A DNA stretch of 64,000 nt, taken from BP-133 sp040756995 (GTDB lineage: Bacteria; Actinomycetota; Acidimicrobiia; IMCC26256; BP-133). Positions within the stretch are counted from its first letter, which is position 1. Every line of letters begins with the position of its first letter. Under the pieces are notes generated by a model that ran no database searches, was not told where the DNA came from, and worked only from the letters and a program-made list of their open reading frames with translations. This document shows positions 35,854 to 44,714 of this stretch, in pieces. Position numbers and translations under genes: made by a program. Location of the stretch: contig JBFLYK010000020.1 of the NCBI GenBank assembly GCA_040756995.1, forward strand, positions 1 through 64,000. Direction: 5' to 3'.

Positions 35854-36113
35854 TCACCCCTCCACTGTCGAACCATGCCGTCGCCCCCCGGGCGCCGCAG
35901 CGCTGACGCCGCGTGAGCCTCCGGGCAAGCACCAACGTCGTGACCGTGAGACCGCCGTCTTTGTCGTCTCAGCTTCGATCACCCTCGCGGCATCGCCGCT
36001 CCGAGGGCCACACGCAGCAGGGCGTTCGTCGAGCCGAGAGGCAGAGCTTAGATCCTTTATTTAGACCGTGACACCAGCGCGGACCCCTCGTCGCCTCGAC
36101 GCGGAACCACTCG
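35854..36113. other. Intergenic
   Basis: 260 bp; no gene seen. A TTTATTTAGACC patch near 36055 resembles the half-site found at 11797 and 20951. Confidence 0.3.
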
Positions 36114-36953
36114 TCAGCAAGTGGCGCGACGGCCAAAGGCAGTCATCATGACCGGTCCGAGAGCGAAAAACGACGGGTCGTCGAGGAGACGGCCGACACC
36201 ATCGAGACTTCGCTCCCACAGGCCGGGAAAGCGGCGACAGGCCTCGGCCGCCAAGCGCCGGGCCGGCCCACCCCGGCAGTCAAGCGAGCTCATCACCTCC
36301 CCCATGCGGCGGATCGAGAGCTGGGCCCAATCGAGGCGGTCGTCGCCTCCCCGCAACACGGGGACGGCGCCTTCGGCCCGAACCTCAACCAAACCGAGTC
36401 GCGCCATCTCCACGGGCAGACGCCGACCATACGCCGGGTCGTAGCCGGCCAGGCGCATCACCAGGGGCGCCATCCGCACAAACCGCCGGAAGGCGCCGGT
36501 GCCCCGGCCGGCGACCGGGGTGACCGAGACCCAGTCGAGGTCCTCGACGACCAGCCACCCGCCGGGCGCCAGTGCCGCCACCATCCGGCCCAGCGCCTGG
36601 TCCCGCCCGGCGAGGTGCTCGAGCACCAGCCGGGCGTGGATCAGGTCGAACGCCCCGGCGGGAAGATCGTCGGTCACGATGTCGTGGCGGCGGACCTCCA
36701 GGTTGGAGACGGACAGCTGCTCCAGCAGGCCCGTGTCGAGATCGGTGGCCACCACCCGCCCGGTGGGGCCGACACGCGAGGCGAGCCAGCACGCGATCGA
36801 CCCCGCCCCGGCGCCGACTTCAAGGCAGTTCCATCCCGCCCCAACACCGATCGAATCCAGGTGACGACGGGTGCCGGGATCGTAGAAGCGAGACAACCCG
36901 CCAAGCCGTTCTTCCTCGCCAGCCCAATTGTGAGTGAACAGATACGTGCTCAT
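36114..36953 (-). CDS. SAM-dependent methyltransferase
   Basis: A 279-residue class I methyltransferase. Motif I is CLEVGAGAGSIACWLA, the acidic loop VVATDLDTGLL, motif II-like FDLIHARLVLEHLAGRDQAL and the post-motif LAPGGWLVVEDLDW. The substrate is unknown; similar actinobacterial enzymes methylate small molecules. ATG 36953 follows GGGAGG and excludes the six extra upstream residues. Confidence 0.87.
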   Translation of the reverse strand: MSTYLFTHNWAGEEERLGGLSRFYDPGTRRHLDSIGVGAGWNCLEVGAGAGSIACWLASRVGPTGRVVATDLDTGLLEQLSVSNLEVRRHDIVTDDLPAGAFDLIHARLVLEHLAGRDQALGRMVAALAPGGWLVVEDLDWVSVTPVAGRGTGAFRRFVRMAPLVMRLAGYDPAYGRRLPVEMARLGLVEVRAEGAVPVLRGGDDRLDWAQLSIRRMGEVMSSLDCRGGPARRLAAEACRRFPGLWERSLDGVGRLLDDPSFFALGPVMMTAFGRRATC

Positions 36954-37383
36954 GGCGCCCTCCCTCGTCAACCGGTGACTCCATAGTTTGGATGGCGTCC
37001 CAAGGTAGAGCCTGCCGCTGGATCGCCCTTCCGATCGATTGGATGGGCCATTGAGATTGTATGTTTAAAGTTGCTGACTCGAACAGCATCGAGGAGACCG
37101 CCGAGATGACAAGAGGCGGAGGATCCAGGGCGCCAGCAGGCATCCGCTCTTCGTGCGGCCGCACCTCGCCGATGGGACCTTCACCGACCTCGTTCAGCAA
37201 CCGGCCGGTCCCGCAGATGACGCCTCGAGCCGGTCAGCGCCAGCCGAACCTGCGGCGCCGACGCGCTATGCCCAACGCCGACCGCCGACGGGTGCGGATT
37301 CCAGAGACCATCTCTCGCCCCCCGTAGCAACGCGCCGGGTCGTGATCGAGCGGCAAGGCCGAGCGGCCGCTGTGGCCTGGCGG
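36954..37383. promoter_or_regulatory. Intergenic upstream of the methyltransferase gene
   Basis: 430 bp without a supported gene. TATGTTTAA at 37060-37068 matches elements before other genes here (20960, 24560, 11867), suggesting a common regulator. Confidence 0.3.
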
Positions 37384-37965
37384 TCAGCGTCCGATCAGCC
37401 CGGTGAAGATCAACCGGAGGATGGGTGGCGCGACCTGGTCGGGGTCGAGTGGCTGGCCGACGACGAGGGTGTTGAGGGCTGGGATCAGCACGGCCCCGAA
37501 GATGGAGGAAGCGACGGTGGTGGGATCTTTCACTTTGCGCCAGGACCCGTCGGCGGCGCCGTCGGCGAGGAGGCGGAGAACCGGAGCGTGGAAGGCCCGG
37601 CCGACACCCTCGGCCAGCTCGGGCATCCGGGCGGCGCGACCCAGGCCAGCAACGAGGATCCGACAGGAGGCCGGACGTTCGGCCATCACCCGCAGCTGAG
37701 CCCGCACCACCGCCTCCAAGCGGCGCCGGGCGGTCCCCCGACCCGATGCCGCCTCGGCCACCGCCTCGCCGAGTGCGCTCAACATGGACCGCAGCAGCCA
37801 GGCCAGGATCTCGTCCTTCCCGCGGAAGTGGTAATAGAGCGTGGCCTTCGGCACCCCCGTTGCCTCGGCCAGATCCTCCATCCGGGTCGCTTCAAAGCCG
37901 CGCTCAGCGAACGTCTCCGCCATCACCGCTTCATTGCCGACGATGGCAGCAGGCAGCGTTCGCAA
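37384..37965 (-). CDS. TetR-family transcriptional regulator
   Basis: A 193-residue paralogue of the regulator at 11149. The HTH is TRMEDLAEATGVPKATLYYH, and the C-terminal domain shares ERPASCRIL, ADGAADGSW and SIFGAV positions. A TTG start at 37965 is proposed because GGAGG lies six bases before it and gives the same length as the paralogue; longer frames to 38148 lack such a site. The TTCAAC-N4-GTTGAA palindrome lies 189 bp upstream. Its target may be itself or the methyltransferase downstream on the same strand. Confidence 0.85.
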   Translation of the reverse strand: MRTLPAAIVGNEAVMAETFAERGFEATRMEDLAEATGVPKATLYYHFRGKDEILAWLLRSMLSALGEAVAEAASGRGTARRRLEAVVRAQLRVMAERPASCRILVAGLGRAARMPELAEGVGRAFHAPVLRLLADGAADGSWRKVKDPTTVASSIFGAVLIPALNTLVVGQPLDPDQVAPPILRLIFTGLIGR

Positions 37966-38153
37966 AAGCAACCTCCACGATCCTGGGCAAGCCACGAGGC
38001 CCTGCCTCAGTCTAAGTGAAGCAGCCCCTTTCAAGGATGATCTGCGAGCCGGGCTGACGCCGCGGGGCCCCGGGTCTCGCGTCGGCGTTTCAAACGCGGT
38101 CATCAGACTTGCCGTTTGATCGGGCGGAAGACAGTGACCCAACGCCACCGGAA

Positions 38154-38169
38154 TTCAACATTCGTTGAA
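38154..38169. promoter_or_regulatory. Palindromic operator candidate TTCAAC-N4-GTTGAA
   Basis: Same arms and spacing as at 11860-11875 (spacer here ATTC). It lies upstream of the paralogous tetR. Confidence 0.55.
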
Positions 38170-38734
38170 ACGGTTCGAGTAGGGAGCCCGACGTCGGGGT
38201 CGTCAGCGGAGCTCGACCCAGTAGCCGAGCAGGGCGGGGTCGACCTGGTAGCGGGTTGCCCTGCAACGAGACGGGTGGCGGTCTTGGTCACCGCCGGGGT
38301 CTACCGACCATCGGAACGCCTCGGGCGCGCCGGATCGGCCAAGCGGAGCGGACCACCGGCCCAGGAACCCGGTCGAGAAGCCGCTGGTCGGTCGCGGCAG
38401 AGGCCGCCGGACGTTGGCGACCTGCTCGGCCCAGTGTCTGTCGGGTCATCGGGCATGCGTCGGCTGCCGGCGATCACCAAGACAGCCGATTGCCACGAAT
38501 CGTGGTAGCCGCTGAAATCCGCTATCAGCAGGCCGTGTCACGGAAATGTCACGCCGCCGTCGACCATTGACGACCGATGAGGACCAACCTCTTGGGACGT
38601 CAGTGCAGGTCAAAGGCACTTTTGGCCGTCGTTGACCACGGGTGACCACCCGCTGGACACTCTCCGGCGATCTGTCCGCCGGGCGCGGCAGCCATTTCTC
38701 GTGTCGGCGCCGTCCATCGCCGGGGAACACGGCA
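38170..38734. other. Gene-poor junction, probable left boundary zone of the conjugative element
   Basis: No convincing gene. It separates chromosomal-type genes from the transfer operon, so the left attachment site should lie here or just left. I could not identify a tRNA or a direct repeat that would define it. Confidence 0.35.
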
Positions 38735-38950
38735 TCAACCCTGCCGTTCCTGGTTTCCGTTGCACCCCTCCCTGGGATCCACCTGGCACTGGTGTATCAG
38801 CTTCCTGATCAGGCCAGGCACGTAGCGGATGCTACCGCCGACCTTGATGAAGGGGATGCGGTGCGAGTTCTGCCAGGAGCGGACGGTCGCTTCGGAAACG
38901 GCGAGATAGGCGGCGACTTGCCGCGTTGTCCAGAGCGGCTCATCCTCCAT
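38735..38950 (-). CDS. Excisionase-like MerR-type HTH protein
   Basis: A 71-residue DNA-binding protein: LWTTRQVAAYLAVSEATVRSWQNS, then wing KVGGSIRYVPGLIRKLI. The fold is that of excisionases and DNA-binding proteins of the helix_turn_helix_17 type. It starts within the end of the neighbouring HTH gene (11-bp overlap), so both are co-translated at the tail of the transfer operon. Probable role: excision or transcription control of the element. Confidence 0.82.
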   Translation of the reverse strand: MEDEPLWTTRQVAAYLAVSEATVRSWQNSHRIPFIKVGGSIRYVPGLIRKLIHQCQVDPREGCNGNQERQG

Positions 38951-39125
38951 GACCGTCGGCCTCCAGCAGGCGTTCGAGTTCACCGGCGGGGATGCGCCAG
39001 CGGCGGTTGAGCTTGACGGCGTTGATCAGGCCACGGTCGATCCAGACCCGGATCGTCTTGGGTCGGACGCTGACCAGTTCCGCCATCTGGTCGGTGGTGA
39101 GGTAGCGGGCCCGACGCCTGTTCAT
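38940..39125 (-). CDS. Excisionase-like HTH protein
   Basis: A 61-residue protein: YLTTDQMAELVSVRPKTIRV, then WIDRGLINAVKLNRRWRIPAGEL. Compact MerR/excisionase-type HTH with wing. ATG overlaps the stop of the upstream small gene (39122-39125). Together with the next gene it forms a tandem of two small HTH proteins, which may work as a pair on the attachment or operator sites. Confidence 0.82.
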   Translation of the reverse strand: MNRRRARYLTTDQMAELVSVRPKTIRVWIDRGLINAVKLNRRWRIPAGELERLLEADGHGG

Positions 39126-39406
39126 GACGCCGCTTGCCCGTTCGTCCGTCCCCGGCCGGTTCCGGCCTGGCGATGCCGGGCGAGGCGCTCGATGCGCTCG
39201 GGCCGGAAGGTGCGGAACATGGCGCGGCCCCGGGCGCCGCCGAAGACGTCGACTTCCCGGACGAGGCCGGTTGCCTCATCGATGCGGATGCGCTGCACGA
39301 CGGCTTCGAAGCCGTTGCGGCGGCCGGGGGTCGGACGGACCCGGACCCGGTCGCCGAGGTGAATGACGGCTCGACCCCGGCGGAACTCGCTAACTTCGAT
39401 CATCAT
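39122..39406 (-). CDS. Small hypothetical protein of the transfer operon
   Basis: A 94-residue basic protein: MMIEVSEFRRGRAVIHLGDR, RVRPTPGRRNGFEAVVQRIR. The beta-rich N-terminus could be a KOW/SH3-like barrel. AGGAG six bases before ATG 39406 sets the start. It lies 24 bp behind the VirB4-like gene and is coupled to the HTH genes. Function unknown. Confidence 0.65.
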   Translation of the reverse strand: MMIEVSEFRRGRAVIHLGDRVRVRPTPGRRNGFEAVVQRIRIDEATGLVREVDVFGGARGRAMFRTFRPERIERLARHRQAGTGRGRTNGQAAS

Positions 39407-39430
39407 CGGCAACTCCTTCGAGTGGGTTGG

Positions 39431-42226
39431 CTATGCCGCCGCTTGGCGGTCATGGGGCTGGTTCATACCTGCGTCTGTGTCGACCACCTCGAGCTCGGCG
39501 GCGCCGAGGTGGTGGGCAACCACATGGCTGGTGGACCCGACCTTCCAGAGGCCGACGCCTCGGGGAAGGGAACCGACGGTGGCCCGTTCGGTGTCACCGA
39601 GGCCGAGGAGTTCGGCCGTGGCGGCGAGCTCCCCGTCGGGCTGGGCGTAGACGATGCGGGTCTCGGTGTCGGAGAGGAGGCCTTTGGCGAGGGCGACCTG
39701 TTCCGAACCGGCGTCGCCGGCGGCGAGGAGGTCGGACAGGCGGTGCATGACGAGGACGTTGGCGACGCCGTACTGGCGGGCGAGCTTGAGGCTGGCCCGC
39801 AGCCACCGGGCGGTTCCCAGGTGGCTGAGGAGCCGCCACGCCTCGTCGAGGACGAGCCAGCGGGCGCCGGCCCCGGGGCGCATGACAGCCGCTTGGATCC
39901 AGGCGCTGGCGCAGGCCATCAGGATCCCCAGGCCGTCGTCGTCGAGGAGTTGGGAGAAGTCGACGACCACGAGGGGTCCGTCCCACTCGACGTCGACGGT
40001 GGTGGGCCCGTCGAACATGCCCTTGAGGTCGCCCTCGCAGAGACGGCGGAGCTCCAGCGCCACGTCGTGGCCGGCTTTGGCGAGGACCTGGGCGCTGGCC
40101 CGGATGTCGGCACCCGCGGAAGCCGACGGCTCGAGGAGCGCGTCGACGACCCGGGGCAGGGTCGGCACGGCCGGCCCGTCGGTGGCGGCGGTCAGGGCGG
40201 CCTGGAGCGCGGCTCGCTCCAGGGGTTGGAGGTCGCGTCGCAGCGCGGCGACCGCCACGGAGGAGAGGAGTGCGAGGCGGCGCCGGGCAACCTCGTCGGG
40301 GCCGAGCTGCGCGGCACCGGGGCCGGGGTCGAGGGGGTTGAGGCGGACGTCGCCGCCGGGGCGGAGCCGGATGGGCTCAACTCCCAGCGCTACCGCCAGC
40401 CCGGCGTATTCGCCTTTGGGATCGAGGACCGCGGCCCGGCGGCCGAAAACGGCACCGCGCAGCAGCAGGCTCTTGACCAGCGCGCTCTTGCCCCGCCCCA
40501 CTTTGCCGGCGACGAGGACGTTGGGATTGGTGAGGTGGCCCCGCCGGTAGAGGACCCAGGGGTCGTAGCAGAAGGCGCCGCCGTAGAGTTCGACGCCGAT
40601 GTAGGGGGCATCGTGGCCGAGGCCGGGCGCGCCGGCGAAGGGGTAGAGAGCGCAGACGGTGGCGGTGGTGGCCCGGTGGGCGGGGCGGCCGGTGATGCGC
40701 CGGTCGCCGAGGCCCCGCCCGAGCGGGAGGGTGGTGGTGAAGGCCTGGTCCGCCTCGCCGTAGAGGCGGCGAAGCTCGACGCCGGCGTCGAATCCGGCTT
40801 CCTCGATGTCCGTCGCGGCGAGCTGGAGTGCGTCCCGGTCGGGGGCGGTGACGGTGGCGTAGCCGCTGAAGCGGAAGTCGCCGTGCCCGGCGGCCAGTTC
40901 CGCTTCTCGGGCGGCGAGGGCTTCCTCTTCCTTGCGTCGGCGGGCGGTCGGGAGGTAGCCGGCCTTGGCCCGGAGTTCCTCGTCGGCGAGGTGGCTGGCG
41001 CGGGCGGATTCGGCGACCCGGGCGGCCCGGGACGGCGGGATGGGCTCCATGACGACCGCCATGGCGCAGCGGCCGTCGCCGCGCAGCAGCAATGGCTGGA
41101 GGAACCCGGCGAGCACATCGCGTCGGGGCCAGTCGGCGACCCACCAGGTGGCGTGGACGCCGGAGTCGCTGCGGTAGTGATCCCAGCCGGACTCGGTGGC
41201 GAGCGGCCAGGCGTCGGCTCCTTGCGGCCGCCTCCACTCGTCGCCGTGTCGTTCGCCGTCACAGCGGTTGGCCGCCAGCCGCCGGGCAAGAGTGCGGGCG
41301 GCGGCGGGATCGAACGCCTCCCTCAGCACGACGGCGAGCCGGTGGGGGGCCAGAACCTCGTCCACTTCGACCTCCGCCTGGCCGAGGCGCTGGGCGAGCG
41401 TGTCGAGTTCCCGCAGGAGGACGGAGCACGCGCCACGGTCGCCGCCTCCGGCCTGGCGGATGGCCCGCCGGCCCCGGTCGCAGCCGATGGTGAGCGTCAC
41501 GTAGACCTCGTGGCGTCGAGACGCGGTGGCCCCGTCGAGCACCTCGGCGTAGACGAGGCGGGCCGGGTGGTCCTCGGGCAGGGCGGCGTAGTCGGCGCAG
41601 AAGCGGCGGAGCACCTCGGGATCGTCGGGAAGGCCGCGGACAACCCACCCGATGCGACTGATTGGGGAGCCCTCCTGGGCGTAGGCGGCGAGCGCGTCGC
41701 CCCACAGCGAGAGCAGCCGCTCCTGCTCGTCGGCGTCGAGCAGCGCCAGGGCCCGTCCCCGGCAGGCGACGACCGCCGTCCAGGTCCCGGCCTTCTGGTC
41801 CTTGGCGACGGCCACTTCTCGGCGTGTCGCAGGCTGGCGGGCCCGGAGGAGGACCAGTCCGGCCAGCGGTGGGGGCGGGTCGGCCGGGCGAGCGTCACCC
41901 GGCATGGCGCCACGGGCTGGCAGCGACGATCGCCACCGGCGCCGGGCGGCGGGCCAGGGCGCCCCCCAGCCGATGAGCGCCGGCACCCACTGGTCGAGGG
42001 TGCGTCCCCGGATGCGGGCCACGGCAGCGGGGACGGCCACGCTGAGGAGCACAGCAGCGAGGAGCAGCCCGGCGACGGACGGGATGGCGCCGAGGGCGGC
42101 GACGGCGAAGATGACCGCGACCGCGAGGACACCCACCTGCGGCGGCCGGAGGCCGAGGAGGACGCTGCGGTACTCGGGGCGGGGAAAGCGGTAGCGGGCC
42201 GGTTCGGCACGAGGAGAGGGATTCAT
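39431..42226 (-). CDS. Type IV secretion ATPase: SCO6880-like region joined to VirB4-like ATPase
   Basis: A 931-residue inner-membrane-associated ATPase powering conjugative transfer. Residues about 1-480 resemble actinobacterial SCO6880 proteins, with two hydrophobic segments near residues 30-70. The C-terminal half is a VirB4/TraC ATPase with Walker A AGKVGRGKSALVK, Walker B WLVLDEAWRLL and a downstream motif VLVMHRLSDLL. In many actinobacterial elements these are two genes; here one frame covers both. ATG 42226 overlaps the TrbL-like stop by 4 bp, which excludes the longer upstream frame. Confidence 0.88.
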   Translation of the reverse strand: MNPSPRAEPARYRFPRPEYRSVLLGLRPPQVGVLAVAVIFAVAALGAIPSVAGLLLAAVLLSVAVPAAVARIRGRTLDQWVPALIGWGAPWPAARRRWRSSLPARGAMPGDARPADPPPPLAGLVLLRARQPATRREVAVAKDQKAGTWTAVVACRGRALALLDADEQERLLSLWGDALAAYAQEGSPISRIGWVVRGLPDDPEVLRRFCADYAALPEDHPARLVYAEVLDGATASRRHEVYVTLTIGCDRGRRAIRQAGGGDRGACSVLLRELDTLAQRLGQAEVEVDEVLAPHRLAVVLREAFDPAAARTLARRLAANRCDGERHGDEWRRPQGADAWPLATESGWDHYRSDSGVHATWWVADWPRRDVLAGFLQPLLLRGDGRCAMAVVMEPIPPSRAARVAESARASHLADEELRAKAGYLPTARRRKEEEALAAREAELAAGHGDFRFSGYATVTAPDRDALQLAATDIEEAGFDAGVELRRLYGEADQAFTTTLPLGRGLGDRRITGRPAHRATTATVCALYPFAGAPGLGHDAPYIGVELYGGAFCYDPWVLYRRGHLTNPNVLVAGKVGRGKSALVKSLLLRGAVFGRRAAVLDPKGEYAGLAVALGVEPIRLRPGGDVRLNPLDPGPGAAQLGPDEVARRRLALLSSVAVAALRRDLQPLERAALQAALTAATDGPAVPTLPRVVDALLEPSASAGADIRASAQVLAKAGHDVALELRRLCEGDLKGMFDGPTTVDVEWDGPLVVVDFSQLLDDDGLGILMACASAWIQAAVMRPGAGARWLVLDEAWRLLSHLGTARWLRASLKLARQYGVANVLVMHRLSDLLAAGDAGSEQVALAKGLLSDTETRIVYAQPDGELAATAELLGLGDTERATVGSLPRGVGLWKVGSTSHVVAHHLGAAELEVVDTDAGMNQPHDRQAAA

Positions 42227-43608
42227 CGGCGCTCGTCTCCGTCGGGGAACGGCAAGGGTGTGTCCAGCCGACGCCGGGCCTGCTCGGCAAGGCCGAGCGC
42301 GGCGCCACCTGTTGCACCGGCAACGCTGGCTCCGCCGCCAGTGGTCGGTGGAACCCCCCCGCCGCCACCGGGCCGGCCGAAGCTGGGGAGGTGGGCAGGC
42401 CCGGTGGGGGGTGGCGGCGGCGGGGGCAGACGCCCACCCCCGCTGGCGGCGGCACCGCCGGGGAGTTGGCGGGTGGAACCGACGGCGGCGGGCAGGGCGG
42501 AGACGGCAGCGAGATGGCGGGCTTGGCCGACGGATGGCAGGCGGGCCGCTACGGCCCGAGGCGCCCGGCGGCCCAGGCCTTCGAGCGACGAGATGCTGGC
42601 CAGCGAGGCGATGGGAACCAGCTTGAACAACGCGAAGGGAGCGAAGGCGGCGAGGAGCAGCATCCCGGCCCCGGCGACGAGCGTCCCGAATCCCTCTTGG
42701 GTGGCGAGGGCGCCTCCGGCGAGGGCGAGGGCGGCGACGATGACCAGCTTTGAGAGGACGAGGGCGACGATGATCTCGAAGAGCCGCCGCAGCCACGGCG
42801 AGAGGGCGGGCCACACGAAGGTGGCGAACCCGAGGGGCAGGAACACGACCGTCAGGTAGATGGCCGCCTCCCGCACGACGAGTTCGAGCCACACGACGAG
42901 GGCGACGATGGCCATGAACAGGCCGAGAAGGGCGACGCCGAACGCCCCGACCGCAGCGCGGCCGGCCGGGTCGGGCATCGGCGCGGCGATGAGCGCGTGG
43001 CTCACCGTGAGGAGCGCGCTGCGGGTGTCGCCGGGAATCGTCGCGGCCAGCTCGGCGCTGGCCCAGTCAGTGATGCCCAGGAGAAGCTGGGTGACAGTGA
43101 CGGCGGCGGCGGTCCCGAGCGTGGCGACCGGAAGGTTGACGAGCGCTCGCCACAACAACGCCCCCGAGGCGGTGAGCGCGGCGTGCAAGGCGGCGAGGAG
43201 AAGCATCGGGGCGAGCACCAGACCGGCCAAGCTCGCCATGCGGCGGTAGTGGTCGAGGAACCACGGCCGGGCCTTGTCGCCGGTGAGCGACACGGTGGTG
43301 TTCTCGGAGATCGCTTCACCGGCCGCGTCGACCAGGCGGGCGGCTCCCGACGCCACCCACGAGGCGAAGCCCTGAATGACCCCGTCGGCCATCGAGCCGG
43401 GAACAGCGGCGACGTGGTCGACGACGCCTCCCACGGCATCGCAGGCGACGGAGACCACCGGGACGTCGCACGGCGCCCCAAACGCCGAAGGGCGGTCGAC
43501 CCCGGGAACCGCGGCCGCGGCCGGGGTACCCATCCCGACGATGACGGGCACCGCAAGCATGAGCGCGAGCAGCCGGCTCCGCTGCGGACGGTCAGGGAAG
43601 CGGATCAT
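42223..43608 (-). CDS. TrbL/VirB6-like conjugation channel protein
   Basis: A 461-residue polytopic membrane protein. A signal-like first segment (LLALMLAVPVIVGMGTPAAA), then about six further hydrophobic helices (about 120-340) and a long Pro/Gly-rich cytoplasmic tail. The topology fits VirB6/TrbL proteins that form the inner-membrane path of the DNA substrate. ATG 43608 with GGAGGGG upstream; the start lies inside the end of the lipoprotein gene. Coupled to the VirB4-like gene. Confidence 0.85.
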   Translation of the reverse strand: MIRFPDRPQRSRLLALMLAVPVIVGMGTPAAAAVPGVDRPSAFGAPCDVPVVSVACDAVGGVVDHVAAVPGSMADGVIQGFASWVASGAARLVDAAGEAISENTTVSLTGDKARPWFLDHYRRMASLAGLVLAPMLLLAALHAALTASGALLWRALVNLPVATLGTAAAVTVTQLLLGITDWASAELAATIPGDTRSALLTVSHALIAAPMPDPAGRAAVGAFGVALLGLFMAIVALVVWLELVVREAAIYLTVVFLPLGFATFVWPALSPWLRRLFEIIVALVLSKLVIVAALALAGGALATQEGFGTLVAGAGMLLLAAFAPFALFKLVPIASLASISSLEGLGRRAPRAVAARLPSVGQARHLAAVSALPAAVGSTRQLPGGAAASGGGRLPPPPPPPTGPAHLPSFGRPGGGGGVPPTTGGGASVAGATGGAALGLAEQARRRLDTPLPFPDGDERR

Positions 43609-44293
43609 GACGGAAGCCCCTCCAGTCAGCCACCGCATTCAGCACGTCGTCCGGCCGGGCGGCTGTGGACGGCCGGACCGCCGGGGCCGGTCCGCTGGTT
43701 CGGCTCCACTGCACCACTCGCCAGTCGCCCCCTGACCAGATGAAGTCCAGGCTGCTGGTGGACCACACCTCGGTCGCCTCCGTCGCGCCTTCGAAGAGGA
43801 CCAGACCGACCGACCACACATCGACCCGGGCGGTGTCACCGCCGGCCTGTTCGACGCGGTAAGCGACCGGAACGTCGGTGAGCAGCACCCGGGCGCCGGG
43901 CCGTCGGGCCCGCGCCTCGGCGACCAGGCGATCGACGGCGCCCAAGGCGGCCAGCCCGCCGTCCACGACGCCGGATGCTGACGGAGCGGCGATGCGCCGC
44001 AGGGCCGCCTCTCGAGTCGGCCCGTCCGAATGCACCAGGCGGGTGAGCGTACCGAGGAACTGGGTGGCGGCGGCCGCCGCCCCGGCGGCGCTTCGGGTGT
44101 AGCCCACCGGGACGCCGGCTTCGACTGCCCGTGGCCCGGCGTGCTGCCCGTCCGAGAACGCTGAGGCGACCGCCTGCGGCGCCTGGCCCGCCGGCGGCGG
44201 CGATGAACGGCGATCGCCACCGCACGAGGCTCCCAGGCCAAGGCCGGCGGCGACAGCCGCCGCGACGCCGAGGCCGAAGCGGGCACCCCTCAC
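43592..44293 (-). CDS. Conjugation-operon lipoprotein
   Basis: A 233-residue exported protein with a signal peptide and lipobox LGASC. The mature part has a helical N-terminus and a beta-rich C-terminal domain (ARVDVWSVGLVLFEG, SLDFIWSGGDWRVVQW), resembling the NTF2-like/VirB8-type surface proteins of actinobacterial transfer systems. GTG 44293 overlaps the stop of the upstream gene (GTGA). Likely a periplasmic or cell-wall component of the transfer apparatus. Confidence 0.8.
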   Translation of the reverse strand: MRGARFGLGVAAAVAAGLGLGASCGGDRRSSPPPAGQAPQAVASAFSDGQHAGPRAVEAGVPVGYTRSAAGAAAAATQFLGTLTRLVHSDGPTREAALRRIAAPSASGVVDGGLAALGAVDRLVAEARARRPGARVLLTDVPVAYRVEQAGGDTARVDVWSVGLVLFEGATEATEVWSTSSLDFIWSGGDWRVVQWSRTSGPAPAVRPSTAARPDDVLNAVADWRGFRHDPLP

Positions 44294-44604
44294 AGCTGGC
44301 CTCCCAGCGCCCGGAAGAAGTTGATGAGCGCCGGCGTCGCCCCCACGACGAGGGCAGCGACCACAGCGACCAGGACCATGCGCTTGCCGTTCATGATCGA
44401 CGCGGGGTGTGACCCCGCCGCGCCGACCGCCCACCACACCGCCCCGGCGATGGCGGCGCCGGCCAGGGCGATGAGGGAGAGCCCGGCCAGGCCGTTGACG
44501 ATCTGCTGCAGCTGAGCACCGCCGGGCAGCGCCCCCGGATCGGGCGACACCCGCACCTGGGCCACCAGCACCAGCCAGCTTCCCGGGCCGACCCCTGTTC
44601 CCAC
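44290..44604 (-). CDS. DUF6112-type small membrane protein (VirB2/TrbC-like position)
   Basis: A 104-residue protein with two membrane helices (LSLIALAGAAIAGAVWWAVG and MVLVAVVAALVVGATPALIN) around a basic loop. First gene of the minus-strand transfer operon. Size, topology and position are those of pilin-like VirB2/TrbC subunits, and the sequence agrees with the DUF6112 family of actinobacterial elements. GTG 44604 has GGAGG seven bases ahead. Confidence 0.82.
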   Translation of the reverse strand: MGTGVGPGSWLVLVAQVRVSPDPGALPGGAQLQQIVNGLAGLSLIALAGAAIAGAVWWAVGAAGSHPASIMNGKRMVLVAVVAALVVGATPALINFFRALGGQL

Positions 44605-44714
44605 TGCGACACCTCCGTTCCACGGCGCCTCGCGCCAACCACCACTTGACTGCGTGTACCTACCCTTGTTTACACTTTAGTGCAGTTAAGCGCAAGTAGC
44701 TGGAGGTAACCGCG
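44605..44714. promoter_or_regulatory. Divergent promoter region of the transfer operons
   Basis: 110 bp between the two oppositely transcribed transfer operons, markedly more AT-rich than its surroundings. It contains TTGACT at 44645 and the block CTTGTTTACACT (44665-44676), which recurs with two changes at 63660-63671 before the coupling-protein gene. A shared regulator of transfer genes is the simplest reading. Confidence 0.55.

Noticed and set aside
36820..37200. 126-codon minus-strand frame before the methyltransferase
   Set aside because: Overlaps a well-supported gene start and has no recognisable features.
38116..38508. 130-codon plus-strand frame beside the 38-kb palindrome
   Set aside because: No ribosome-binding site, no recognisable fold, and it covers the putative tetR operator.
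39134..42859. 1241-codon plus-strand frame opposite the VirB4-like gene
   Set aside because: Shadow with Gly/Glu-rich composition; the minus strand has Walker motifs and coupled starts.
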